The translations under genes were made by a program, and so were the position numbers. 64,000 bases of DNA, taken from NCBI GenBank assembly GCA_963691655.1, contig OY829328.1, forward strand, positions 28,973,890 through 29,037,889, given 5' to 3'. Under the pieces are notes generated by a model, which searched no databases, was not told the origin of the DNA, and saw nothing but the letters and a program-made list of their open reading frames with translations. Positions within the stretch are counted from its first letter, which is position 1. Every line of letters starts with the position of its first letter. Positions 34,050-45,276 of this stretch are shown one piece after another. This stretch comes from Toxonevra muliebris (Eukaryota > Arthropoda > Insecta > Diptera > Pallopteridae).

Positions 34050-34314
34050 TTAAACATTACGAAATTGCCCCATGGTGTATCTTCGGCTTCTAGTGCCGCT
34101 ACACACAAATGAGCCACAAATACCGTAAAATTTTGTCGATTTTCACTTTTATGAAGAAATCTAAAATATCTACATAAATAGCTTTCGGCAGCGAAAATAT
34201 GTACGATGTTATAAACCAATTACGTCAGAAAAACAGCTCTGTAGCTGTAATCCTTCATTCGATAATACAAATCGAAGGTTTTGACAATTTACCTTTTTAC
34301 GCCAGTCTCCCCTA

Positions 34315-36104
34315 TTTACAAAAAAGCTCCACAAAATAATTTTCATTTCAGCAATCGTGATTTATTCCACTTCAGATTTATGACTTGTTGCAAAATTAGT
34401 TTTTTTCATATTTTATCATCGAGATACACACAAAAACAGTTTTCCACTATCGTTATTTTAAAGCATAATCAAAAAAGTTTTTTATTTTTAAAAAAACTTA
34501 AATAATCGTAACAAATTCTAATTAATTAAAGTACTCATTTTTAATACTAGGTATGCATATATAAAAAATCAATTATCGTCTGTGGCCATTGCACAGCGAA
34601 CGATTTAAAATTCTTTAAGAAAAATTCATTGAAATTAAATTACAAGAAATCTTACACTGCCCGGAAAATATAAAATGCTCCAAAAATTATAATTCTATTA
34701 CTTATAACTTTGATCCTTGACATATGTTAGCAATAAATTCACATATCGAAATCTACCCCACCATCGTTGTTCAATCAATCAGTTCTATCACTACGTACTA
34801 ACAATTTTCGAAAACTGCCACCAAAAATTCCGCACATATTTTTTGATTGGCATTAAAAATTTCACGCTCAAATAAAAATTCAATTTTTATGTTACACAAA
34901 AATGGCTTCTTAAAAACACGCATACTTATAATCAATTTCAGCTGCTGCAATTACGACAATAACAACAACATGAACAGCAACATAAATGTAGTCAATACAA
35001 AAAAACAACGACAAAATAAAAACTCAAATAAATCACAAACACACACACTCAAACAAACAACAATCCGCAAATAAAATAATGTCACTTGGCAACCATAAAG
35101 AAGAAAAAATCGCAGCAATGCAACAACAACAAAAACAAAAGAATATTTATAACAAAATCATGAACGTTAAAGAAAAGTGCTCAACAGGAAAAATTTCGCA
35201 CTTTATAGCTGAATAAATTTTTATATTTATGTACATAGCTTTGAAATGATGGGAAAATACAGAACAAAAAAAAAAAAAAATTATTGCGAAAATTCTAAAT
35301 TGATATGCATACAAAACGCTTCAATGCCACGGCGCTGATGTTAGGTAGCGTCTACGACAGTTACAAAGTCAATGCGATTCAATTACCCCGCGCATGCACG
35401 GGTGCCAGACGAAAATAAAACAACCAAAACCAAGTGAAATAAAAAAGATAATTTTTCAAAAAAAAAAAAAAAACTGTGCCAAGCAGAAAATAAATATTTT
35501 TTCTCCTGTGTTGCATAGTCTGTATATGCTGACTCAAAGAAGAAGATGAAATCTTTTTCCATTTTTTTGTAGCAGCTTTTTTGGCGCTCATACATGCAAA
35601 ACTAACTAGCGGAAAATTACAGCAAAAAGATGCGTTAAAAAAAAAACTAACAACAATTTCTTTTGGCGGTGGTGGGTTTTCTTCTTATATACATAGGTGT
35701 TTGAATGCGTGTATGTCTGTATAAAAGTCAAACACTTGAGTAGATTTTAAATACAGTCGGGCTGCTATTATCCATGAATTTGGTAAATCGGCAAAATCAT
35801 TTATCCGTGATGATTAAAAATTTTCCCTTTTTAAAATGCTTACCTCTATGATCCTCACTTGACTCTATATTCGGTAATGAAAGAGAAAAACGAGGAGAGA
35901 ACAAAATAAGACATAATGCTTTTGGATTTCTTCGGTCAAGGTAAAATGAACACATGTGTATTTAATTAAAAAATTTCTGGATCCGCTTGTCTACCACAAG
36001 CATATTAAATTAAAAATGCTTGCGGGTTAGAATACACAAGATAACATTTTGTTTAAATAAATTTTGGTCCACAAATTCATCTGTTGAACCTTTTTTAACC
36101 AAAA
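34315..36104. other. No gene seen; simple repeats
   Basis: CAA/ACA-rich stretch 34955-35140, poly-A at 35268-35282 and 35459-35473. Frames at 35379-35595 translate these. Confidence 0.5.
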
Positions 36105-37950
36105 GATCAGGAGTTTAATTTTGATCTATGCTTGAATGTCCCCTCATCCACATCAGTGTGCGCTCGTTTACACGAGCGCACTCATTGAGTTTTTGGACAC
36201 ACTCCATGGCCAACTTAGAGGTTATATCTGTTCGCTGCATGTATCTTATCACTGACTGATTGTCAAGGCCACTAACAATTCCCTTGCAATTGGCCTTATT
36301 CTAAATAAGGTGGTCCAGGGCATGCACTAAACCCAGCATCTCTGCTTAGTAGACGGACACATATTTTCCCAACCGTAGAACACAGGACAAATTTAACTCA
36401 TTCCAGAAGAGAACCATCAGTGAAAATGCTGATCCAAGTCTTATAACTTTCATGCCGTCTATAAGCATACGCGTCTCCTCAATATCTTTGTATAAGATAT
36501 CCTGGATTCGCATATGTTCACGTAGAGCCACCGAGTTAGGCCATGTGGCATTCCTCAACAACCAAAAGGCTGTAGTTGGCACCGTTTTCGTTACTGCTAA
36601 ATCCAGTGGCAGCTATCCTATCAGCACCTCCATCGCGCTTGTAGGTGTGATGCGCATTGCACCAGTTACACTAAAACACGCCAACCGTTGGACTCTATTC
36701 AGCGTCCTTTTAATGGTTACCTGGTTTACTTTCGGCCACCTGATCATCGAGGCATATGTAATGATAGGTCCAACCATCATAGTGTAGATCCATGTTGAGG
36801 CCTCCTCAACGCGTCTGCACTGAAAAAAACCCCTTAGCCTTCTGAATCTTGTCTTCAACATAATCGTTCCAAGTTAGTTTACTATCTAAAGATATTCGAC
36901 TTTCCTGGAAATGTTAATTTCAAATCCAAAAAGTCTAAATGGTTCCCTACTCAGGCCAACTCTCTTACGAGTGAAGAGTATGTTTTTTGAATTCCGTTGG
37001 TTGATGTTGAGGTTTTGTTCCCTGCAGCATTCCTCCACCATTTTGAGTGTTCCTCTCATGGTATCGAATATGGTGTCAATGAAATTACCACAGACAACAA
37101 CCGCAATATCGTCGGCATATCCAATAGTGTGTATGCCTGACCGGTCCAGTCTTACTAGAAGTGTGTCCACAGTGGCACTTCATAGAGTGGGTGATAGCAC
37201 ACCTCCCTATAGACAGCCCCTGCTAACTCTACCCCTAGTTTTTCTCTACCATGCTGCATATTAATCGCCCTCTGCCTGAGCATGCTGTCCACCCAAGTTG
37301 TTTTAATTGGATGGGCACCACGCTCGGTCAGAGCTTGATGTAGCCTAGCAAAACTAATTTTATCGAAAGCACCTTCAATGTCCATGAAAGCAGCTATTGT
37401 GATGCCTCTGGAAAATAGCTCCTTTTCCACTACTCTAACTAATTCGTGCAAGGCAGTCTCCGTAGATTTGACAGCTCTATAAGCGTGCTGGCATCTACTC
37501 AGCGGATTATACAGTAACGAGGTACTCTCAAGACTATCTACCATTACCAGCTTCATCGTTTTCAGAAAAAATTAGGTAAGGTCTAAAGGACTTCCTCCCT
37601 GGTTTTGGAGGGAAGACCACTCGCCAGTTCCTTTGGACATATCTAGTCGCTAAACAAGTGATGAAAATACCTCATAGCCTTGGTTCAATGAGATCCTCCC
37701 CCATATTCCTGATGTTTTGAACGAATCAAATGAGCGTATGGCGCTCCTTATTCCATCCACAGTGACAATCCCTTCAGCGTCCAGTCTGTCTTTTCTGTCC
37801 ATCACCTTCTTCAAGGGTAGCCAGCAGTCGTCAGACCTAAAGCTTCCAGAAAAATGCACTTTCATCAGGGCTTGCAGCGATTCATCTCTGCCATTCCGTC
37901 CGTTTTGCGGTTCAGACTCAGGTTAAGGAATGGATCGAAACCATCTTCTG
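36105..37950 (-). pseudogene. LINE polyprotein remnant: reverse transcriptase and RNase H
   Basis: Read downward from 37950. ALMKVHFSGSF and GIRSAIRSFDSFKTSG form the entry to the reverse transcriptase. LSRCQHAYRAVKSTETALHE and AAFMDIEGAFDKISF carry the first catalytic Asp. HTIGYADDIAVVV at about 37130-37090 is the YADD box with the other two Asp residues. LNRVQRLACFSVTGAMRITP comes after the palm, at about 36700-36640. Then comes an RNase H region, AEMLGLVHALDHL at about 36345-36310, and LMWMRGHSSID near 36130, in place of 'WVPGHSGI'. Stops and frameshifts break it into at least five frames. The RNase H after the reverse transcriptase places it among I, LOA or R1-like LINEs, not Jockey. About 1.85 kb remain; the first open frame and endonuclease are absent. 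Confidence 0.88.
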
Positions 37951-39964
37951 AAACCTACAAACTTCTTAAGTTGTTTCCATACCAGAACAGAAATCTCTCC
38001 ACGACTGTAATTTTCATTGTTAGTTTTAAATTTAAAGATATACTCAAATTGCTGGATATACGCCCAGCATAGCGTTAATCAACTAAGCAATCTCAAAAAA
38101 AAATGCTGCTTTCAGCTTTCGAGCTGTAAGAAATTTATGAAAAAATAAGAAAAAAAGAAAATGTCAATAAACATATTTCATAGAATTTTATTGTTATGAT
38201 TTTGTTTTGCCTGTGTTTTTGCTACTATTAAAGCCTCATACATGTAGGTACATATATTAACGTGTATTAAGCAGCAGGCAGCAGCGGAAGATATGCTGAC
38301 AAACACGTTTTGAAGTCAAGTCAGAAAAAAGCTAAAACCGAAAAAAAAAATTATGCTTATGATTTTAGCCTTAAACTGTTCAAAATGCTACGAGTCAATT
38401 TCCATTTCATTTGAAATGCCAAGTTAAAAGCGAGAAGACAAAGTAACAAAAAAAACAAGTTTACATATGTATGTTACACCAACAATAACATTTCTTAAAA
38501 TATCTATTTACGTATATATAGGTATGTGTGAGTGTGTGTGACATGTTGGCCTGCAAGATACAAACCATAAAAAGTTGAAATGTATGTGTGTGTGTGTATC
38601 TCTTTCAGGCCATAGCGGCAAATTGTGGGGTAAAGTGTAAAAAATTTGAAAAAAAAAATTATTAAAATAACTTCTTGATCTCATGCTTCTTCCTTTTCTT
38701 CTTAGTTTTGAATACAGCATCATCCAAAGCATCTACAACAGCTACAAGTTTCGAACTGTTTTTTTTCCTTTTCTTCTTCACAATCTTTTTTTTCTTGTTG
38801 TTGTTATTTATTTTAATTAATTCTCATAAAAAAATATATATATACAATATAATAGTCATATATGTAGGCTCGGCTCAGCACAGCTCAGTTCAGGCTCATA
38901 GGCGGCCGGGCAGGCTAGCAGTAGTACAGTTGCCTTATAGTATGTTGCTATAGTTGTTGTTTTTATTTTATAAGAAAAAATGCTGCTCTCTTTTCTCTTT
39001 GTACGTGTAACTTGAGCTATGAAAGTGCTTAGTTTGTGAATGGAGCAAAAGGGGCCAGCCAGGCGTTTGGAATGTATGCATATGAAGCTTCTAAGAATAT
39101 CACTTCAATTAAAAGCATTCAACACAATTGCAGCGATGGAGTAGTGAAAAAGAAATACAAACAAAAAACAGCATTAAAGGAGCAACACTTTACTTCAACC
39201 TTTGCTGCTGTCGTTGTTGCTTCTTTTTTTTGGTTGCTCATATTATCATAGCTAAAGTTATGGCATTACATTCAGTACGTATGCATAGCAAGAAGTACTA
39301 CATGTGAGTACTTGCAACATGTGTGTTAGTGCCTTTCATAGTGTTTATGCACATATGTAAATGCCCCGTAGGAAAAGAAGGCTTTTCATATGAAGAGAAA
39401 CTAAAAACAAAAAGTGTTAGCAGTTTAATTTACTTTATATATATACTGTGCATATTGAGAGAGTTTTACTTTCACTCAGTGGCATTATATCACTGTGATT
39501 GGTCAATACAAAGTATAACTTTTAATGTGCTCTTTTTGTGTATAATTTTGAATAATAATAGTTCATACTACATACTTTGGAAAGAAAACAAACAAAACCA
39601 TAGTTTAAAGTGTATTATAAATTGTATTTTTTTGTTGAATATGCTTTGCAATAAATGTGTTATTTTTAGTTCAACGAAGTCTAATCGGCTTTTTCAGCCC
39701 TAAATCTAGTCTGCTTTCTCAAACCTTCTTTTTGTTGAAAAATAAATTATCTCGTTACCCAAGTCAGTGATCTGCTTTCAAGTTCTAGCTATTAATTGAG
39801 CAACTAGGAACAAAAGTGTTGCAATTCTTTGTGAAATTAAAGTATCGATTTATAACACTTCAGTCTCAGACTTTTGTCTAGCCTGTCTCTTCTCAAGGAC
39901 CACTGTGCGGTGACAGCTTCAATCACCATTGTCATTGGCTTTCGAAACTGCGATTCTCTATTAT
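37951..39964. other. No gene seen; simple repeats
   Basis: TGTG/TATG words at 38460-38610, CTT-rich stretch 38680-38800, a GC-richer patch 38866-38925 built from GCTCAG words, and otherwise AT-rich sequence. The frame at 39323-39703 has no recognisable domain and is AT-driven. Confidence 0.45.
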
Positions 39965-40560
39965 AACGAATTTAAAGTGACTCTTTCTGAATTAAATTCT
40001 ACTGTTTTACTGTTTCAAATTGACTCTACTAAATTCAAATTGACTCTTCCTAAATTTAATTTGCAATTTCAGTTCATAAAGACTTCATTCGGAGTTTAAA
40101 TTTACTTGTTCTTAATTCAATTCGATTATTTGAATTTAAAATATGAAAACTAAAAATTTTGATTAACTTTTTCTTTTCTGAAATGAATTGAATTATTCCT
40201 TGTGTTCTAGTTTAATTGTTCCTTAGTAAAGGCGAGTCTTTTTGGACTCAACATTTCTAAATTCAAACTCGCAGTTTTATGAATTTTATTCTGTATTCAA
40301 ATCAATTATTATGAGTTTTAATTGACTCTTTCCTGAATTTAATAATTAACTAGATCTGAATACAATTTGGTAATTCAGACTTACTATTTCTGAATTCAAT
40401 TTGTCTATTCTGTCTTCAAACGGACTCTATCTGAATTGAGTTTGACTGTTCCAAATTAAAATTTATAACTACGAAAACCATTTTATTGCTTTTCAGTTCA
40501 ATTTGACTATTCCGAATCCATATTGACGTTTTCTGAACACAATTTCATCTTCTACCTTCC
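39965..40560. repeat. Degenerate minisatellite of TTGACT and GAATT words
   Basis: Words of the type 'TTGACTCTTTCTGAATTCAA' recur about every 25-40 bases with many changes (for example near 40018, 40042, 40327, 40392, 40430, 40442, 40506). The array is AT-rich, the strand is pyrimidine-biased around the motif, and there is no coding frame. Confidence 0.5.
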
Positions 40561-40816
40561 ACATAAAAAATTTGTTGAAAACAAAAAGTCAAAAGAAATA
40601 CTAAAACAAATACAACCAACCTCTATATACAACTGATAAAAAAAAAAAATATTTCAATTAGAAATTATCCTATTGGATAATAACCACGCTCACCTACTGT
40701 TTAAAGCAGCGAGATATTTCTATTAGAAATCATGTAGGGAGTTTATAGTTCGCTTGCTCCTATCTTAAATTTAGTTTTCTTATTTGATTCCAAATTAATG
40801 GTTTCTGAATCGATTA

Positions 40817-42062
40817 AGGAGTGAGATCGAAGAAATCTTAACATATATAAAATTCAATAATTTTTAAACGGTTGATTTTAGAGTTTTGATTTTTTTTTAT
40901 TTAATTGATAATATTTTACAAATTACAGAAAAATGTAACTTTTATAGTTCTAACGACTATCTATAAACTCGTTGGCCTTTTTTCGTAAGCCTTCCATTAG
41001 AGATTTGATAGTTGTTTCAGACACCTTTTTGGAACAGTTTGCCCATCTCCTTTTAAAATCTTCGATACTTTGGGACACCTTTTTTTGTGCTCTTTAAGTT
41101 TCTTTTCACAAGAGCCCAATATCTCTCCACTGGTCTTAGCTCCGGACAATTTGGAGGATTGGCCTCTCTTGGTACAAAAACTATGTTATTACATTGGTAG
41201 CACTCCAGAGCTTTCTTGCCGTAGTGACATGATGCCAAATCGGGCCAAAAATATGTGGCTCTCTTATGAAAGGAAGAAGTCTTTTTTTTCAAACATTCTT
41301 TGATGTATATTTCGGTATTTATAGAGCCCACTGTAACAAATGACTTGCTTCTTTTGTCGCAACTGCATATAATTTGCCATACCAGGAATTTTTTAGTAAA
41401 TTTTGTCTGCTTTTGGATTCTAAATTGTTCTTCGACATTTCCTCGAGCATCAACATAAAAATTTTGACCCGGAAGCTGCGTAAAATCTGCCAGTACATAC
41501 GTTTCGTCGTCCATTATACAACATGAATATTTTTGTATGAAATTCGATTTTAATTTCCGAGCCCTACTTTTTGCGTCTAAATTTTTTGCAGCATTCCTGT
41601 CTGGAACTTTTTGACTTTGTATGTTTTCAAACCTGCATTGGCTTTAACTTTTTGCACCAAATAGTCAGAGCACTGGGCTAACCGGCCAGATTTTCTACCA
41701 GATGTGTTCTTGGCTTTCCCAATATCATGTGGTCCTTGTTTTCTTCCCGAACCAAGTTTCCTATCGATGGTCAAATTCTCCTGAAACTGTTTAATAACAT
41801 TGGAAACAGTTTGACGGCAGACTTTCAATTCTTAGGCCAATTTTTTGTAGGACCAATTTGGATTTTTTTGAAAATTTTTAATAATTTTAAGACGTAATTC
41901 TTTTTCTTCACTAATTTTGATCAAACTCACAATAAATCAACATGTTTGTCTTTAAAAATAACAACTGACATATTTTTCAAAGATCAAAGAAATTTTTAAA
42001 TTTTACACCCAAAAAAAATTATTAGATAAAACGTGTGTCAATGTTTTTTCTATCTCACTCCT
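40817..42062 (-). mobile_element. Tc1/mariner (DD37E-type) element, copy C, nearly full length
   Basis: Plus-strand left end AGGAGTGAGATCGAAGAAAT at 40817 pairs with the right end, read on the minus strand from 42062 as AGGAGTGAGATAGAAAAAAC. TA precedes it at 40815-40816; the other flank is CA, probably a mutated TA. At 1246 bases it is the longest copy and gives the best view of the family. Confidence 0.9.
40950..41915 (-). pseudogene. Mariner-type transposase pseudogene, copy C, with the catalytic triad preserved
   Basis: The start codon (41915) is ATT in place of ATG, and a stop replaces Lys before ELKVCRQ. The helix-turn-helix and GSGRKQGPHDIGKAK linker follow. A 30-base in-frame deletion removes ten residues found in copy B. 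A one-base loss after GLKTYKV shifts frame. From 41514 a single frame carries the catalytic core: Asp in MDDETYV (41508-41506), Asp in FWPDLASCHY and Glu in ELRPVERYWA. There are 37 residues between the second Asp and the Glu, hence DD37E, a spacing described in mosquito and other animal elements. Two compensating indels give a nonsense stretch (KKTSSFHKRA). An extra A in the lysine run after NLKST shifts the C-terminus. The stop after EFIDSR is at 40950-40952. Confidence 0.87.
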
Positions 42063-42064
42063 CA

Positions 42065-43269
42065 TTTATTTCAAATTTAGACTGATTTTTTTTTAATTCA
42101 ATACGTTACTTCAACATTCTCTTGGCACTTCTGCTTGATGAACGTTTCAGTTCTTTCATATTCATAAAAAACTACGACAGAAAACTTTTGTGAGTCCCAC
42201 TTTTATTGAAACGAAGTAAATAGTTGCCGTAAAAGCTTTCAGGGTAGCTAAAGATTACCGACATTTTTGGCGGTCTGATATGGCAAGCATCTTGATATCT
42301 TTCCTATTGGGTGTTTGTATGTAGGTATGAATTACTTTTACAGCCTTATGTCATGAGCTGATTATGATGAAGTGTCTTGTCATAAATAAGCAATGCATAA
42401 TTTTGTTGTTGCCCCTTTTCTTATTTTTCTTCTTCAGTTTTCTGTGTTGTTGTCAATGTTGTTATTATACTTGTTTTGCTGTTATTGTTGTTGCTATTTG
42501 ATGTGCACGTGTATGCGTCGGTCGTCCTGTTGCTCTTGTTGATTAACCTTTTATGAGTGGTACAGCTTTAAATCTCCGCTCCCTCTCTAAATCGCAATCT
42601 CCTTTTTTTAATTTCTTCAAGCTATAAACACACACAAGTTTTTTGTTGTTGTTTTTGTTAACAACATTACCTAGTAGAGTTGCATAATGTGTGATGATGA
42701 TGATGATGTTGATGTGGTTTTTACGTGTGGGTTGTTTATTGCATGTATCCATAGGTATGAGTATGTATATAAGTATAGGATGCAGGGTACCTATTCTGTA
42801 CTCCATTTGTGGTTTTTAATTATTTCAAGATTGAAGTTTCAAGTGGGAAATTATGTTGGTCGGTATATCTGTACACACATAAAACATACTTGATTTATTT
42901 TTTTATTTGTATGTTTGGTGTTTCTTAAGATATACAATTTCGAAATTGTGTCAACTGTACACATTGTGACAAGATTAATTTTTTTTTTTTTTTTAGGTTA
43001 ATATCAAACATATTTGAATTTTATTTAACACGTGTTCATATTTTTGTATTCACATTTTCGAGAGATTTTTATAATTATCATTTTGTAGCTCGTTTTTATG
43101 TAAGGTTTGTTCTTAAACTTTGCATCCCTATAAAATGTCACTAAGATTCGATTGTATATTTTAAAATATCTCTGTAATTCTACTTAAGATTTCGGTAAAG
43201 CCATGTCTGAACGTTTATTGAATTGAATACGTTTTTGTATTTTTAATTTGTTGAAATTTTATTACCAAA
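42065..43269. other. No gene seen
   Basis: AT-rich, with GTT-rich stretch 42440-42500, a GATGAT run at 42694-42708 and poly-T at 42980-42995. Confidence 0.5.
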
Positions 43270-44300
43270 ACTAGCTGACACGGCAAACGTTGAACTGCCT
43301 TTTCTGCGAAAAAGCGCGAAAATTAAAAAAGAATGAAGTACTTGACATTTAAAATTGAACATTCCTAATGACAATTCAGGCTTCCATTGAATTTGGGGAA
43401 AAAATTCTAGATTTAAAAATGTGTCTCATTATTGACACAATTGACATTTTCAAAAATATTTAACTTGCAGAACTATACATTAAAAACAGAGGATCATTAT
43501 AAATGAGAAACTCGAATCAATATTGTGTTAATTAAATTTTAGAAATGAAAGTTTACATTGCGTCTGGACAACCAGAAAATGAAAAATTTTTATTGTATTA
43601 TCGCCGATGTGAACTCAACGACGTGTACGGAAACAACTCAAGTCTGATAGCAAAGAAGATATTTACAAAAAAAAAAGAAGACCGTTAGGCGTATCAGTGA
43701 ATATTTCTTAATTTTACATTTTCGGAGCAAAATTGACCGGCTTAAGTTGATTTTTCGGAGTTACTATGTTCGGCAAAATTGTAGCCAGGTAAAAGAGGAA
43801 CATTTTCATTGTTTTCACTTAAACGAATTTCCTCACGGTTTAAAAGAAATGATACAAAACCTGCTGTGTCATGCGTTCAGTCTCAAATTCCTCACCCTGT
43901 ATTAACTTTCTGCTGCTACAATACTCTGCAATATTATAGCCCTATTTTAGAGAAACAGCTTTGCCGAAAACCCCAACACGAAATTTCTTGTGGTTAATGA
44001 GTTAAGCGAATTAAACTATATGACCTCTATTGCAGCTTATTTGACATAAAGTAGCAAAACGCCTTGGCAGTATTATTAAGTAGGCTCAGTGCTATTGGAA
44101 ACCGTTGAGAGATTTGGATTCATATTTTAAGTGTCGCACAGTGTTATTAACCCAGTTGATGCTAAAGGGGTCATTCAGCAGTTAGATAGAAATTTCAGCA
44201 TATCTGTAGTAAAAATGAATAACTTTTAAGTGATTTTTTTTTTTTGCGCTTTTTTATAGACAAAAAGAAATGTGATGAAATAATTTCAATGCACAATTAA
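43270..44300. repeat. Probable dispersed repeat starting at CTAGCTGACACGGCAAACG
   Basis: The word at 43271 resembles a widespread insect repeat start that I recall as 'CTAGCTGACCCGGCAAACG'; this is memory, not a search. The sequence to 44300 has stops throughout. It may be the 5' flank of the transposon-type reading frame that begins at 44719. Confidence 0.35.
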
Positions 44301-44718
44301 AATTATTCAATAACGCTTTGACAAATGATACTTCCCGTTATGTTGTGTTGATTTGTTGTTGTGTGGAGTTTGAATGTAAGCGTCGCTGCTGCTTCTTTTT
44401 GCGACGAGAGCGAGATGAGAGGAAAACGAAAATTAAAAGAGAAGAGAGTTGTGGACTTTCGTTTAGCAGAAACGTTTTTTTCATTTGCCAGAAAAGAAAA
44501 TTGCCTTAATTTTATCGTGAACGAATTTTCGTTCATCATAAAATTGTTAATCTTTTGCAGAAAACGGTTTTGGTTTCTGCAAACACGGCAACGTTCCTCA
44601 GAAACGTTTTTGTTTAGCGTAAAAGTAATATATTCTCCACAAACGGGCGATAAACGTTTTTTTTTTCTTTGCATGCACTTGTCAATAAAAACCAAATCAT
44701 TCTATCGCCCTCCACAAC

Positions 44719-45276
44719 ATGTTTGGTCTCATGAAGAACTTCGTTAGAGCGTTGAAAAATAACGCTTTGAAATCATTACAAAGAGGGTTTTCGAAATTGT
44801 CATTACAAAAAATCAAAGCGGGCGTATTCGTTGAACCTCAAATCCGCAAATTGTTCGACGATGCTGGATTAATGAATGTTTGAGTGAGTCAAAACGAAAA
44901 GCATGGGAAGCATTTGCGAATGTTGTTCAAACATTTTTGAGAACTTTCGTTTAGCAGACATTGGTAAGTTTGATTTACGGTGAGTTGAAAGTTGATTCCT
45001 TATTCATTTATTCAACGATAAATAAATTTAATTCCGAAAATTCAGGTGCGAATATGACTCCCAAGGTGCAATTTTTATTCAACCATTTCGACTTCTTTCA
45101 AATCAAATCTGAGGGCAGAAAATGACGAGCAGCGCGAACGGTTCCACCAAGATATGGCTGAAATCGAAAGACGATTTCAAAGTTTCAGGGATGAGCGCAT
45201 GATGGCAGACTACTGCTGGTTCTTGATAACGGAAGACCCGACAGTGAAAAATTGCAAAAGTTCAAGTGGTGGCTAA
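44719..45276 (+). pseudogene. Transposon-associated protein remnant with an intron
   Basis: From the ATG at 44719, 54 codons are open: MFGLMKNFVRALKNN, then KIKAGVFVEPQIRKLF up to a stop at 44881. In shifted frames the protein continues. The pieces in order are SESKRKAWEAFANVVQTFL, then, after a probable intron, NMTPKVQFLFNHFDFF, then ENDEQRERFHQDMAEIERRF and MMADYCWFLITEDP. The order 'GIFVGPQIR - AW-SF--VV--FLG - MS-K-HFL-SHLDFF - ERFHQDI--ME-RYQ - MADYCW' is one I remember from uncharacterised, repeated arthropod proteins thought to belong to mobile elements. I cannot name the superfamily. At least two frameshifts and several stops make this copy inactive. Confidence 0.6.
44964..45045 (+). 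other. Putative 82-base intron in the transposon-associated reading frame
   Basis: Donor GTAAGTTT at 44964 is near consensus; acceptor AAATTCAG ends at 45045. The protein pattern resumes directly after it (GANMTPKVQF). Confidence 0.45.

Larger units (their letters stand above)
32818..34312 (-). mobile_element. Pogo-like DNA element with TA flanks, carrying a nested MITE
   Basis: The ends are GGGGTGACTGGGGTGAAAAG at 32818 and, on the minus strand from 34312, GGGGAGACTGGCGTAAAAAG. TA flanks both (32816-32817, 34313-34314). Inside is a minus-strand helix-turn-helix fragment of pogo type. A separate TTAA-flanked element at 33528-34049 has inserted into it. Without the insert the element is about 970 bases, too short for a full pogo transposase, so it is a deletion derivative. 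Confidence 0.75.

Noticed and set aside
44303..44747. Two overlapping frames of about 130 residues on opposite strands
   Set aside because: They overlap each other over the same CAGAAACG-rich sequence and show no domain; the recognisable protein pattern begins only at 44719.
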